Assembly (NCBI RefSeq): GCF_042453785.1
Contig: NC_091668.1
Coordinates: forward strand, 30,443,501-30,507,500
DNA from: Malus domestica
Taxonomy: Eukaryota > Streptophyta > Magnoliopsida > Rosales > Rosaceae
Reading direction: 5' to 3'
DNA: 64,000 nucleotides
Below the pieces are notes generated by a model that saw only the letters and a list, made by a program, of their open reading frames with translations, was not told where the DNA came from and ran no database searches. Made by a program: the position numbers and the translations under genes. Shown here piece by piece: positions 12,501 to 22,559 of the stretch; the stretch's first letter is position 1; each line of letters opens with the position of its first letter.

Positions 12501-15378
12501 TCCCAATCTTCAAAAAAAAGTAATCATAGGTGGCATAGTAGTCAAAAGTCTTAAAAAAGGAAATATTATTTGAATTTTTCTAAAATTGGCTTAAGAAATG
12601 GTTAATACTTGGATCCTCACCGGAAGAACCCAATATACTGACATTGTTAGTGGCTGACATTGTCATGTGTTCTAGTTAAATATAACCACGTGTAATTAAC
12701 AAAAGCTCTCTAAACCTATAACCAAACAACCAACTATAACCTTGCACCAATAACCAAACAGCCAATTTCTTCTTTACGCCCATGCCCCAGATCTCATCCC
12801 GTCCCTCTCATTATGTAATGACGTGATATTATACTCTGCGTTTTAGACACATTGAAAAATATCACCAATGCTATCAATTTTCACAGAAAAAAAAAAGTAA
12901 ATTTAGGGATATGCTATCTACATACATTTTTTTACTTCTCATACACCTTTAAATTCTGATCGTCATATCGAATAATTAAAGAATATTAAAAGATAAAAAT
13001 TAATAAGAAGTGTGAAAAGTAAAAAACTGTGTTTGAATACCACACCCCTAAATTTATAATAGGTTGCATTGTAGTCAAATGATCTAAAATAAAAAATGAA
13101 TATTATTTGGATTCACCATTCCATTCACATCTACTGTTATATATTTTCATAATTTTTGGGTACGTATCTTTCGTGCCATGCTAATTTTTTGTCGACTAGT
13201 GGCATGTGTAATTTCGGTGAAGGGACGAGTTGGCAAGTGCATTTACCAAACACGTTTCTATTTTATATTTAATTAGTACGACATCATTGATTGGAACATA
13301 AAGAAGATATCAAGTCAAGATGACGTGCTGAACAAATTCGGAGGGTCCACGATCCTGAGGAAAATTCTCTCACCTCATAATTTTTCTTTTTTTATTTGAA
13401 AGGATACGATTTAATCATGTTAATATTTTATATTAATTTTTTTTTATAAAACTAGCATATGAGCACACAAAGTATGTGAGAAATATTTTTTTTTTGGTTT
13501 TTGAAATAGAAGGAGAGACGAAAAGAGTGATAGAGAATGTGAGAGTGAGAAGTTTTTTTAATTTTTTTTAATTAAAGATATGTTAAGATTTTATGTAGAT
13601 GAGGTTTTGAAAAAAAATATGTAAAATTTGGTTGTGTGAAATTAAATTTCTGTCTCATATTTCTTATTCATGTTCTGTTTTAATTAGAATGTTAAACTGA
13701 TAATTTCATAGAATTTTGATTAATAATTAGTATTTTATTAATTAGTGGAGATAATAAGATAAAAACTAATATGTGATAGAAGGAGAGGAAAAGAGATGAG
13801 AATTGGAAAAGAGAGAATCATACTACCCACGAACCAAACAAAACAATTACTAACTGACAGACCAAGATTTGCTATACAATGATCAATATTACTGTTCTAT
13901 TAAAACCAATCTTTTAAAGCTATGTGAGATTTTTTAAAGTGCCCAGAACACGAAACAGAATGTCATACATCATTAAACAATTAAAGAAAGACACTTCAAA
14001 AGATACTTTTTTTTCAATTACATGATAACATGTGATGTTATGTTCCGTGCTATGACACACTAAAAAATCTCTCAAATGCTACCAATCTTACAAAAAAGTA
14101 ATCATAGGTGGCATAGTAGTCAAAAGTCTAAAAAATGAAATATTATTTGAATTTTTCTAAAATTGGCTTTAAGAAATGGCTAATACTTGGATCCTCACGG
14201 GGAGAACCCAATATACTGACAATGTTGTGTGGTCCAGTTAAATATAACCACGTGTAATTAACAAAAGCTCTCTAAACCTATAACCAAACAGCCAATTTCT
14301 CCTTTACCCCATGCCCCAGATCTCATCCCGTCCCTCTCACCGGTGTGTTTGGTCACGTGTTTAACAGAAGAGTCAGGTGTTTGGTTATAAGAATAGCAGA
14401 GTGCTGGGAGAAGCTTCAAAGGACAGGTATTTTAAAATGATTACATAAGAAGTCAGTGAAATTGGATCCTTCATCGTGAGGACCCAAATATTTTCCTTAA
14501 AAAATTGGGTTAATACACACTTTTCTATATTTCAGAATGTTTTGGTACGGACCTTTCGTGTTTTTGTCGTCCAGCGGTGCATGTGTAATTTTGGTGGCCC
14601 ACTCAGAAGAGCAACGTCCACGGCACAACGGTCACGGTGGCGTTCCATCCAAAAACATACAAAGACACGCGGACAAAAGTTTAACACATATTCTTGTAGT
14701 CCGGTGCCGCACGGCTTCTTCTCCTGAATCCGGGGTTTATTTATTTGTTGGTTGATTTGCAATTATCTCCAAATTATTATACTAAATATTACTTTTCCTA
14801 AGAAGATTATGCTTTCAATTAACTATTTCATAAAAAAATAAAAAGTTAACTGATTCTTAATGAAAAAGAAAGAAATATCTACCAGGTTTGGTGCAGTGGT
14901 TGAAGATGGACTCGACCATAGCAGTGACTTCATCTTCTCTAATGGGTCTGAGATCCTCAAGCCTCTTTGCAGAGAAAAGCTCAAGAGTGCACACCTTCCT
15001 CACCTTCACGTAGTGGGGCCCATAGTCTGCCCAGATAAGATCCTGACCGTCCCTGCTAAACTTTGCGGTCGATCTGTTCCTGTGCCTGTCAGCCAGTTTC
15101 TGGTCATTCTCCTTGAGCACCTCCTTTGCAAGCTCTGTGTTGCTCACTACGACGTTCAGTGTGGATCCAATCCACACTGAGAAGATGGGCCCGTATTTCT
15201 CTGCCCACTCGGCGTAGCAGCGGAATCTCACCGGCTGTATCTGGTAGAGGTTACCGACGACGGGCCATGGACGTGGACCGGGTGGGAGCTTGAATCTTAG
15301 CCGTTGGTAGAGCTTGTATGCAAGGAAGATGAAGATGATGATTGATGAAATGGGGAGAAGTAGTCCAGAGAGAGCCAT
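9552..15378 (-). CDS. CYP98A: Cytochrome P450 CYP98A, p-coumaroyl ester 3'-hydroxylase, copy 1
   Basis: Three exons: 14883-15378, 10409-10806 and 9552-10196, with GT-AG junctions and phases that join to 512 residues, the usual CYP98A length. An N-terminal membrane anchor is followed by the [12 protein letters not shown] hinge. The I-helix reads AGTDTTAIS, the K-helix has KEALR, the PERF region FRPERF, and the haem loop [10 protein letters not shown] with the ligand Cys. CYP98A enzymes hydroxylate p-coumaroyl shikimate/quinate at the ER, leading to caffeoyl units for lignin and chlorogenic acid. The sequence is very close to copy 2. Intron 1 is 4.1 kb here against 0.74 kb in copy 2 because of internal duplication and several MITEs. 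No inactivating change is seen. The subfamily call rests on overall recognition of the protein, not on a search. Confidence 0.93.
10880..11073. mobile_element. MITE in intron 1 of CYP98A copy 1
   Basis: The insert is flanked by CATTTACC (10872-10879 and 11074-11081). The corresponding place in copy 2 (about 26757-26780) is an empty site reading straight through CGCATTTACCAAACATG. Its inner part (GTTGAATCAAATTTCAAC) resembles the MITE at 22352-22550. Confidence 0.75.
11962..12170. mobile_element. Foldback MITE (MULE-like), 209 bp
   Basis: A perfect 9-bp target duplication GATTTGCTA flanks it (11953-11961 and 12171-12179). Terminal inverted repeats of about 20 bp begin AGACAAGGATTGTC and AAACAAGGATTGTC. 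The arms pair almost to the centre (GTGATCACGGTTAA against TTAACCGTGATCAC). The paralogous block at 13860-13880 is an empty site. Confidence 0.88.
12208..12330. mobile_element. Short foldback MITE, about 123 bp
   Basis: The arms include AAAATCTCATTCTACA and its complement TGTAGAATGAGATTTT. The flanks share CTATTA or TATTA (12202-12207 and 12330-12335). The duplicate at about 13895 reads TTCTATTAAAACC without the insert, proving insertion. Confidence 0.75.
13356..13826. mobile_element. MITE-like insert, about 470 bp
   Basis: It is flanked by CCACGATCC and CCACGAACC (9 bp, one mismatch; 13347-13355 and 13827-13835). The first intron block reads GGTCCACGAACCAAAC at about 11910, an empty site. 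Ends share ATTCTCTC in inverted orientation. Confidence 0.65.
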
Positions 15379-15493
15379 GTTGGAGTTGAACCTTGAAAGG
15401 AGCTGAGGTATATATAAATATAATCACAGAGATATATGGAGTCATATTGTGTTGTGGAAGTGTGGATCGGATATTTTTGGTGGTGGGTATGTT

Positions 15494-15571
15494 ACCTAAC
15501 CCTTATGTGTGGCCTACAAGCCAACAACCCTTCCCTCCCATCACTCCCAATTTTGCAAGAACCTATTTATA
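15494..15571 (-). promoter_or_regulatory. Core promoter of CYP98A copy 1
   Basis: The minus strand reads TATAAATAG at 15563-15571, about 190 bp before the start codon, a good plant TATA box. ACCTAAC at 15494-15500 matches the AC-element type known from phenylpropanoid promoters, though it lies downstream of the TATA box in inverse orientation. Copy 2 lacks both sequences at the aligned place. Confidence 0.55.
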
Positions 15572-15797
15572 CTAGAGTAATGGTAGGAACATTAAATTTT
15601 TATAGATAAAATTTTATAAATTAAATAATATGAAAGTTAATAATTGGATTATTTTGATAAATATGTTCATTCTTATTGGTGACATATTATTTAGTTTGCA
15701 AATTTTGTCTCCTTAGCATTACCCTTAAGGAGAGTCCAAGGGCTTTGCCCCACACCAAAAGGAATCTTGGTGGTGGAATGAGGAGATACAAACAAAG

Positions 15798-17666
15798 GTG
15801 AAGGCGAAGAAGGAATGTTGTAAAGCCTTATACAAGGATAGGACCGATGAAAATGGTGAAAGGTATAGAAAAGCGAAGCAAGAGGCGAAGAAAGCTGTGA
15901 GAGAAGCTAAGTTAGCGGCTTATGACGATATGTATAAGCGACTAGATACCAAAGAAGGAGAGTTGGATATCTATAAACTAGTTAGAGCAAGGGAAAAGAA
16001 GACAAGAGACCTAAACCAAGTAAGGTGCATCAAGGATGAGGATGGAAAAGTTATTGCTACAGAGAACGCGGTTAAAGACAGATGGAGAAGTTATTTTCAT
16101 AATCTTTTCAATGAAGGACATGAAAGGAGTGCTTCTTTATGGGAGTTGAGTAACTCAGAAGAGTGTAGAAACTACTATTTTTATCGTCGAATCCGGAAGG
16201 AAGAAGTGGTTGTAGCTTTGAAGAAGATGAAGCATAGAAAAGCAGTAGGCCCAAACGATATACCAATCGAAGTGTGGAAAGTTTTGGGAGAGACAGGTAT
16301 AACATGGCTCACTGACCTTTTCAATAAGATTTTGAAAATGAAGAAGATGCCAAATGAGTGGCGAACGAGCACTTTGGTGCCTATTTACAAGAATAAGGGC
16401 GACGTACAAAATTGCATGAACTATAGGGGTATTAAGCTAATGAGTCATACAATGAAGCTCTGGGAGAGAGTCATTGAGCATAGATTGAGGCAAGAGACAC
16501 GGGTTTCGGACAACCAATTCCGGTTCATGTCAGGGCGCTCAACCATGGAGACAATCTATCTCTTACGAAGATTGATGGAAAGATATAGAGATGGGAAAAA
16601 GGATTTACACATGGTCTTTATAGATTTGGAAAAAGCGTATGATAGGGTCCCAAAAGACATTCTTTGGAGGATTTTAGAGAAGAAATGAGTACGAGTAGCA
16701 TATATCCAAGCTATAAAGGATATGTATGACAGAGCAAAGACTGCCGTAAGAACTCATGAATGACAAACCGAAAGCTTTCCTATAACTGTAGGATTACATC
16801 AAGGCTCATCCTTAAGTCCTTACCTTTTTGCGTTGGTAATGGATGAGTTAACAGGACATATTCAAGATGATATTCCTTGGTGTATGCTTTTCGCAGACGA
16901 TATAGTGTTGATAGATGAAACTCAGGAAGGGGTAAATGCAAAGATTAACCTTTGGAGAGAAGTGTTGGAATCTAAAGGTCTTCGCCTAAGCCAATCAAAG
17001 ACAGAATATATGGAGTGCAAGTTCAGTGCAAATGGAGGCCAAAACGAGTTACGGGTGAGGATTGGAGATCAAGAAATACCAAAGAGCGACCGTTTTCGTT
17101 ACCTAGGATCTATCTTGCAAAAGAACGGAGAATTAGATGGAGATCTCAACCATAGAATACAAGCTAGATGGATGAAGTGGAAGAGTGCATCCGGCGTATT
17201 GTGTGACCGCCGTATGCCACTGAAGCTCAAGGGAAAATTTTATAGGACGGCAATAAGGCCGGCGATGCTGTATGGCACAGAATGTTGGGCGGTGAAGCAT
17301 CAACACGTACATAAAATGGGTGTAGCGGAGATGAGGATACTTCGTTGGATGTGTGGGCACACGAGAAAGGATAAGATTAGGAATGAGGGTATCCGGGGTA
17401 AAGTAAGAGTAGCCAAAGTTGAAGGAAAGATGAGAGAAAATCGGTTACGGTGGTTTGGACATGTGCAAAGAAGGCCTACTGACGCTCAAATTAGAAGATG
17501 CGACTATGGGACAGAGGTTCAAGGCCGAAGGGGTAGAGGAAGACCTAGGAAAACTTTGGAAGAGACTATAAGAAAAGACTTAGAGTACTTGGATCTAACG
17601 GAAGACATGACACAGGACCGAGCACAATGGCGTTCTAAGATTCATATAGCCGATCCCACTCAGTGA
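15798..17666 (+). pseudogene. LINE reverse transcriptase, 5'-truncated, with in-frame stops
   Basis: One reading frame runs through with stops near 16686 and 16761. RT motifs are seen in order: [10 protein letters not shown], the [10 protein letters not shown] block, [32 protein letters not shown] and FADDIVLI with the catalytic ADD. A C-terminal region follows with WFGHVQRRPTDA and RGRGRPRKTL. The endonuclease and ORF1 are absent because of 5' truncation. The protein would prime and copy LINE RNA at the target. This copy is inactive. Confidence 0.92.
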
Positions 17667-17926
17667 CTTGGATTTTCCAAGTCTCCAACCGAGAAGTTTT
17701 CCTCACTCGGGAAATTAAGGGAACACTACCTCAACCTACATGCTCCACTCACAAAGCTTCAACATACAAGCTTCAACAAAAGAAAATTCAAAGAACTTAG
17801 CGAAGAAGGCTTTGGTGTATTTAACACAATACGTTGAAATGAAGGAAAGCTTATTTATTGATATCCCCGATAAGTTACAAATATGTACATATACATGAGT
17901 CAAAATAAACAAACAAGAGGGAGCCT

Positions 17927-18607
17927 TCATAAAGGTTGCTTAGGAGAAGTCTCAGCAGTCGGTAGAGCCCCAGAAAGAGAAGGCACCGGAGGGGGATCAT
18001 TCAGAGCCTCAGTACTGGACAGAACCCTAGAAGGAGGAGGCATCAGAGGTTGATCATTTGGAGCTTCATTACGCGGTACAGCCCTAGAAGACGAAGGCAA
18101 TAAATGCCTTTGGAACAAACCCACAAATCTCTGATGATCAAGTAAAACCTGACCATCAGATTTCTTCATCTGGTCAAGCTTCCTCTTCATGTTTGTAGCA
18201 TAGTCACGTGCGAGCCGGTGCAACTGTTTATTCTCATGCTTGAGCCCTCTAATCTCCTGTTTGAGACTCATCACTTCAGCTGCCAATGATTCAACTTGGC
18301 GGGTTCGAGCAAATAAGCGTTGGGTCATATTAGACACAGAACCTGCGCACTGAACACTGAGAGCCAGAGAATCCTTAACAGCCAACTCATCAGACCGTTT
18401 GGAAAGTAGTCTGTTATCTTTGGGAGTGAGAATGTTCCTGGCCACCACCGCAGCGGTCATATCATTCTTCATCACGGAATCCCCAACGGTAAGAGGACCA
18501 ATAGGGGAGACGAAGGATGGGCGCCATATGTTGTCTGGAGAAGGCGGGGCTGCCTCTTCAACAAGGTTCAAGTCAAAACAACGGTCGGAGGGGCAAGACA
18601 TTTTCAA
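17927..18607 (-). CDS. Coiled-coil protein encoded by a non-autonomous retroelement
   Basis: This is an intact 226-residue frame of unknown function. The N-terminus (CFDLNLVEEA) is followed by a conserved middle region (GPLTVGDSV, VVARNILTPKDNR, LLSKRSDELAVKDS). Residues about 105-160 form a leucine/charged coiled coil (QVESLAAEVMSLKQEIRGLK). The C-terminal tail is rich in Pro and Ser. Homologous frames occur at 59648-60080 (frameshifted) and 62984-63613 (with stops), so the ORF travels with the element. It has no zinc knuckle, protease or RT. It might be an accessory or gag-like protein, but the sequence does not show which. Confidence 0.6.
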   Translation of the reverse strand: MKMSCPSDRCFDLNLVEEAAPPSPDNIWRPSFVSPIGPLTVGDSVMKNDMTAAVVARNILTPKDNRLLSKRSDELAVKDSLALSVQCAGSVSNMTQRLFARTRQVESLAAEVMSLKQEIRGLKHENKQLHRLARDYATNMKRKLDQMKKSDGQVLLDHQRFVGLFQRHLLPSSSRAVPRNEAPNDQPLMPPPSRVLSSTEALNDPPPVPSLSGALPTAETSPKQPL

Positions 18608-18772
18608 AGGTGTTGAAGAGAGAAGAGGTCAGACAAATCAAGATCTTAGAAGTGCAAGAATGGAGCTTCTACTGGTGGAAATTCAAGTGTGCTTTGGAAC
18701 TTAATGCCAGCCCCTATAAAAATCTGCACTCGACGGAGCTTCAGAAATCGAAGATGCGCCTGCTCAGAAACC

Positions 18773-18990
18773 GAAGAGGCGTTTGCTTTCTCAAAAGCTG
18801 GGCTGCTCAGAGACCACGAGGGTCGATCTCAGAAATCGAAGAGGCGTTTGCTTTCTCAAAAGCTGGGCTGCTCAAAGACCATGAAGGCCGATCTCATAAA
18901 TCGAAGAGGCGTTTGCTTTCTCAAAAGCTGGGCTGCTCAGAGACCACGAGGGCCGATCTCAGAAATCGAAGAGGCACATACTTTTCCAGC
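18773..18990. repeat. 65-bp tandem repeat in element A
   Basis: GAAGAGGCGTTTGCTTTCTC recurs at 18773, 18838 and 18903, with a partial unit at 18968, exactly 65 bp apart. The units differ at only a few bases. Overlapping plus-strand frames here are repeat artefacts. Confidence 0.9.
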
Positions 18991-19300
18991 CTTGTCAGCA
19001 CCTGTCACACGCACACTCAGCTTTGCGGAAATTATGGGCATTCTGTCGAAGATTTCTGGTGAAGTAGAAAGCACATGAATCTTACTGTTCAATCACCCAC
19101 TTCCCACACGCAACAGTAGCTCATGGGTATCACAGATAACTTTGCCAAAGTTCTCTGACAAAGTTGAGACACGTGAAGCTTGCAGCTCCCACTACATCGC
19201 TCTGACCAAGAAGGGTAAAAGAATAGCAAAGAAACAGCACTAACAAAGTTTAGACACATAAATTTTGAAGGTCTAGCTACCATATTATTACCTACAAGGG

Positions 19301-19870
19301 TAAAGGAACAGTACCACTGCTGGATAATTGGAAAGTCCCTGTGTGTCAACCTCTGTGCTTCGTGGCAAGGTAGACTAGCAAACATGCCCAACCTTTACTC
19401 ACATTCGAGAAAACACTCCCAACAAGATTGCTTGCTTCAAAATCGAAGAGGCACCGCCCTCCGAATCTCGAGAGCCAGACTCCCAACATGATTACTTTCT
19501 CAAAAATCGAAGAGAAGGTAAAAGAACAGTACCACTGCTGGATAATTGGAAAGTCCCTGTGTGTCAACCTCTGTGCTTCGTGGCAAGGTAGACTAGCAAA
19601 CATGCCCAACCTTTACTCACATTCGAGAAAACACTCCCAACAAGAGTGCTTGCTCCAAAATCGAAGAGACATCGCCCTCCGAATCTCGAGAGCCAGAGTC
19701 CCAACATGATTACTTTCTCAAAAATCGAAGAGACACCGCTCTCCGAATCTCGAGAGCCAGACCCCTAACAGGATTGCTTTCTCAAAAATCGAAGAGGCAT
19801 CGTTCTCTGAATCTCGAAAGCCAGATCCCCGACAGGATTACTTGTTCGAAAACCGAAGAGTCGCCACTTT
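19301..19870. repeat. 218-bp duplication and roughly 65-bp degenerate repeats in element A
   Basis: TAAAGGAACAGTACCACTGC at 19301 recurs at 19519 with the following 190 bp. The tail consists of units with ATCGAAGAG...CGAATCTCGAGAGCCAGA repeated about five times up to 19870. Confidence 0.8.
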
Positions 19871-21339
19871 CCCAACTTCAAGAGCCGGATCTCCTTGGAT
19901 AAAGCTTATCTGTAATCTTCACATGCAACATTAGCTTTCCAGATACCACAGACCATTTTTTCAAAGTGCTCTGACAGAGTTAAAACATGTGAAGCTGGCA
20001 GCTCCCACTACCGTGCTATGACCAAGTAGGGTAAAGGAATAACATTACTACTTGTTGTTAGGGAGACTCCTATATATGTCGACCTCCATCCCCAACGGAC
20101 AGGCAGACCTGCAAAAATGCTCAACCCTTCCTCATATCTGAGAGGGCACTCCCAACTAAGCCTTTCGAAATATTCAGCTTTCTTTCCCCCCGATAATACC
20201 TCTGCAAACAAGCTATACTAGAGCAAGAATATCTCATATCATCAGGGTTAAAAGCAAAAGTATCCCATATCATGCTTTTTCCCTGTCTTTTCCTTTGGCC
20301 TTGTTCTTACCTGCAAGACAAGGAGAAAGAGAGCAATCAGTCAGCACTTGGAATCAAGCTTCCAGCCAGGAACTGACTGCTTGGAACCCCTTACCTGATT
20401 ACTTACCTGACATTGCTCTCGAGTACTCATCTTCAACATCTTATGCTTCTAGGGAAGATACCACATTTGCCTGAGGAACAGATAGGGCAAGTGAGAAGGA
20501 TACAAGGAAGCATGTGGAGACAAGCGTAACAGCACACGTGCCGATACATCCACTACTCTGTCAAAAGCAAAAGTATCCCATATCAGCAGGGTCGAACGTA
20601 CTCTAGATTTGATGGACTTGTTTTGACCTTCAAATTCTTCAGTCGGCCTTATACTCTGGAGGAAACCAGAAAACCCTTCAGCCCAGTTCAAGAATAAGCC
20701 TGTGGAAAATTACTTCTTCAAAAGAAAAAGTATCCCATATCATCTCTTCTCATTTTTCTTCTCTTTATCCTTCATGTTGCCTGCAATATAGGGAGAATGT
20801 GAACAATCAGCCGGAGCTCTGATTGCTTACCTTGTCTGTCACCTCTTTCAGCAGATCCCCTAGCTCGGCGACTTGGGGGACTCCTACTACATGGTTTGTA
20901 TCGCGCTTGACCAAGCCTGAAACTACAAGTAAGCTTCAAGTGAAATTGATACATTACCTTGTGCATCTCCACCAGTTAAAGATACCACCCCTGGATGGAG
21001 GAAGAGTACTTCCAGAGAAGATGCCACATCTACCTATGAGACAGATAAGGCAAGTCAAGACGATACCACACTCCAGTACTTAGAAGTTTCGTGATTACGA
21101 GATCATTCTCCCACAATATTTCCTAATGTCATTTGTACTAAATCATTCACTTGTACTCACTAAAGGAGAGCTTGAACCTATGTACTTGTGTAAACCCTTC
21201 ACAATTAATGAGAACTCCTCTATTCCGTGGACGTAGCCAATCTGGGTGAACCACGTACATCTTGTCTTTGCTTTCCTATCTCTATCCATTTATATACTTA
21301 TCCACACTAATGACCGGAGCAATCTAGTGAAGATCACAA

Positions 21340-21956
21340 AAAGCGACCGTTTTCCCTACCTATGATCTATCTTGCAAGAGAACGGAGAATTAGATGGAGA
21401 TCTCAACCATAGAATACAAGCTGGATGGATGAAGTGTAAGAGTGCATCCGGCGTGTTGTGTGACCGTCGTAGGCCACTGAAGCTCAAGGAAAAATTTTAT
21501 AGGACGGCAATAAGGCCAACGATGTTGTATGGCACAGAATGTTGGGCGGTGAAACATCAACACGTACACAAAATGGGTGTAGCGGAGATGAGGATGCTTC
21601 GTGGGATGTGTGGGCACACGAGAAAGGATAAGATTGGGAATGAGTATATCCGAGGTAAAGTAGGAGTAGTCGAAATTGAAGGAAAGATGAGAGAAAATCG
21701 GTTCCGGTGGTTTGGACATGTGCAAAGAAGGCCTACTGACGCTCCGGTTCGAAGATGTGACTACGGGACAGAGGTTCAGGGCCGAAGGGGTAGAGGAAGA
21801 CCTAGGAAAACTTTGGAAGAGACCCTAAGAAAAGACTTAGAGTACTTGGATCTAACAGAGGACATGACACAAAACCGAGCGCAATGGCGTTCTAGGATTC
21901 ATAGGCTGGCCCCACTTAGTGGGAAAAGGCTTTGTTGTTGTTGTTGTTGTTGTTGT
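21340..21956 (+). pseudogene. LINE 3' fragment, second copy of the RT C-terminal region
   Basis: The fragment duplicates 17087-17665 at roughly 95% identity by eye and continues to the LINE 3' end, which is a GTT repeat (21934-21956) next to the target duplication. The frame from 21372 retains WAVKHQHVHKMGVAEMR and WFGHVQRRPTDA. It is non-functional. Confidence 0.85.
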
Positions 21957-22351
21957 AGCATTACCCTTAATATTAAGAGAATGCTATTAATCTTCTCATG
22001 CTATCTTCTTGGTTTTGGTTCTCATTTTTCAGTGTTGCTAAATAATTAAAAAAAATCTATTTTCTAAATAGAAACTTAGACTCTAATTATTAATGTCTTA
22101 TACAAGATTATAACTTTAGGAGTGTGTTATCCACACACTTCTTTTCTTCATATACACGATCTTTAACTTGCGGCCGTTGAATCAACTGATTTAATGAAAA
22201 TTAACAGACAGAAATTAATAAAGAGTGTAAAAAGTATAAAGGGATGTGTGTGAATAATACACCCCAAATTACCAATTTTGCAAGAATATATTAATTAATA
22301 GTTAGATAATGCTAGCAATCTTATCATGCTATCTTCTCTGTTTTAGTTCTT

Positions 22352-22550
22352 GGAACCGAATCCCCTTTGGATCCAATAAAACTGAGCATGCTGAGCAGGC
22401 GATCCGAGCCGTTGAAATTTGATCCAACGACTACAAATAGGGAGGCCTTCTAAAAGTTATAATAATTGTAGCCGTTGAATCAAATTTCAACGGCCCAGAT
22501 CGTCTACTCAGCAGGTTCAGTATATATGGATTTGGAGGGGATCCGGTTCC
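22352..22550. mobile_element. MITE with 9-bp target duplication
   Basis: TTAGTTCTT flanks the 199-bp insert (22343-22351 and 22551-22559). The ends are inverted: GGAACCGAATCCCC and the complement of GGGGATCCGGTTCC. Paralogous flanks near 28325 and 33885 lack it. Confidence 0.85.
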
Positions 22551-22559
22551 TTAGTTCTT

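Larger units (their letters stand above)
11400..14340. repeat. Tandem segmental duplication inside intron 1 of CYP98A copy 1
   Basis: The blocks 11640-11960 and 13065-13352 are near-identical (AATAGGTTGCAT, TAATTTTTGGGTACG, GTACGACATCATTGATTGG). Likewise 12180-12830 matches 13870-14340 (GGATCCTCACCGG, CCAGATCTCATCCCGTCC). The intron therefore contains a duplicated unit of roughly 1.5 kb. Each unit later received different MITEs, and each serves as the empty site of the other. Confidence 0.75.
17667..21339 (-). mobile_element. Large non-autonomous retroelement with a coiled-coil ORF (element A)
   Basis: The block sits between LINE sequences and has no recognisable gag-pol. It carries one 226-codon ORF (17927-18607, minus) and several tandem repeats. 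Sequence around 20450-20540 and 19900-20020 resembles 58840-59000 and 59400-59560 in the opposite orientation, so it belongs to the same family as the repeats at 58000-64000. I could not define clear LTRs or a target duplication, so the class (LARD-like) is an inference. Confidence 0.6.
15714..21971 (+). mobile_element. LINE with nested element, with 15-bp target duplications
   Basis: The target duplication TAGCATTACCCTTAA is seen at 15714-15728 and 21957-21971. The uninterrupted sequence occurs at 28270-28284 in the flank of copy 2. The insert (15729-21956) starts inside the LINE pol region, so it is 5'-truncated, and ends in a GTT microsatellite (from 21934). Inside sits a 3.7-kb non-autonomous element (about 17667-21339). 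The LINE sequence on the two sides of that element overlaps by about 575 bp instead of meeting. Confidence 0.85.

Noticed and set aside
14476..14755. Small frames on both strands in intron 1 of CYP98A copy 1
   Set aside because: They lie in intron repeats and overlap each other in several frames without any homology.
18773..18990. Possible CRISPR-like direct repeats
   Set aside because: Units are contiguous 65-bp tandem repeats without unique spacers, in a eukaryotic genome.
18517..19078. Overlapping plus-strand frames rich in SKRRLLSQKLGC
   Set aside because: They follow the 65-bp tandem repeat in element A, whose period leaves frames open by chance.
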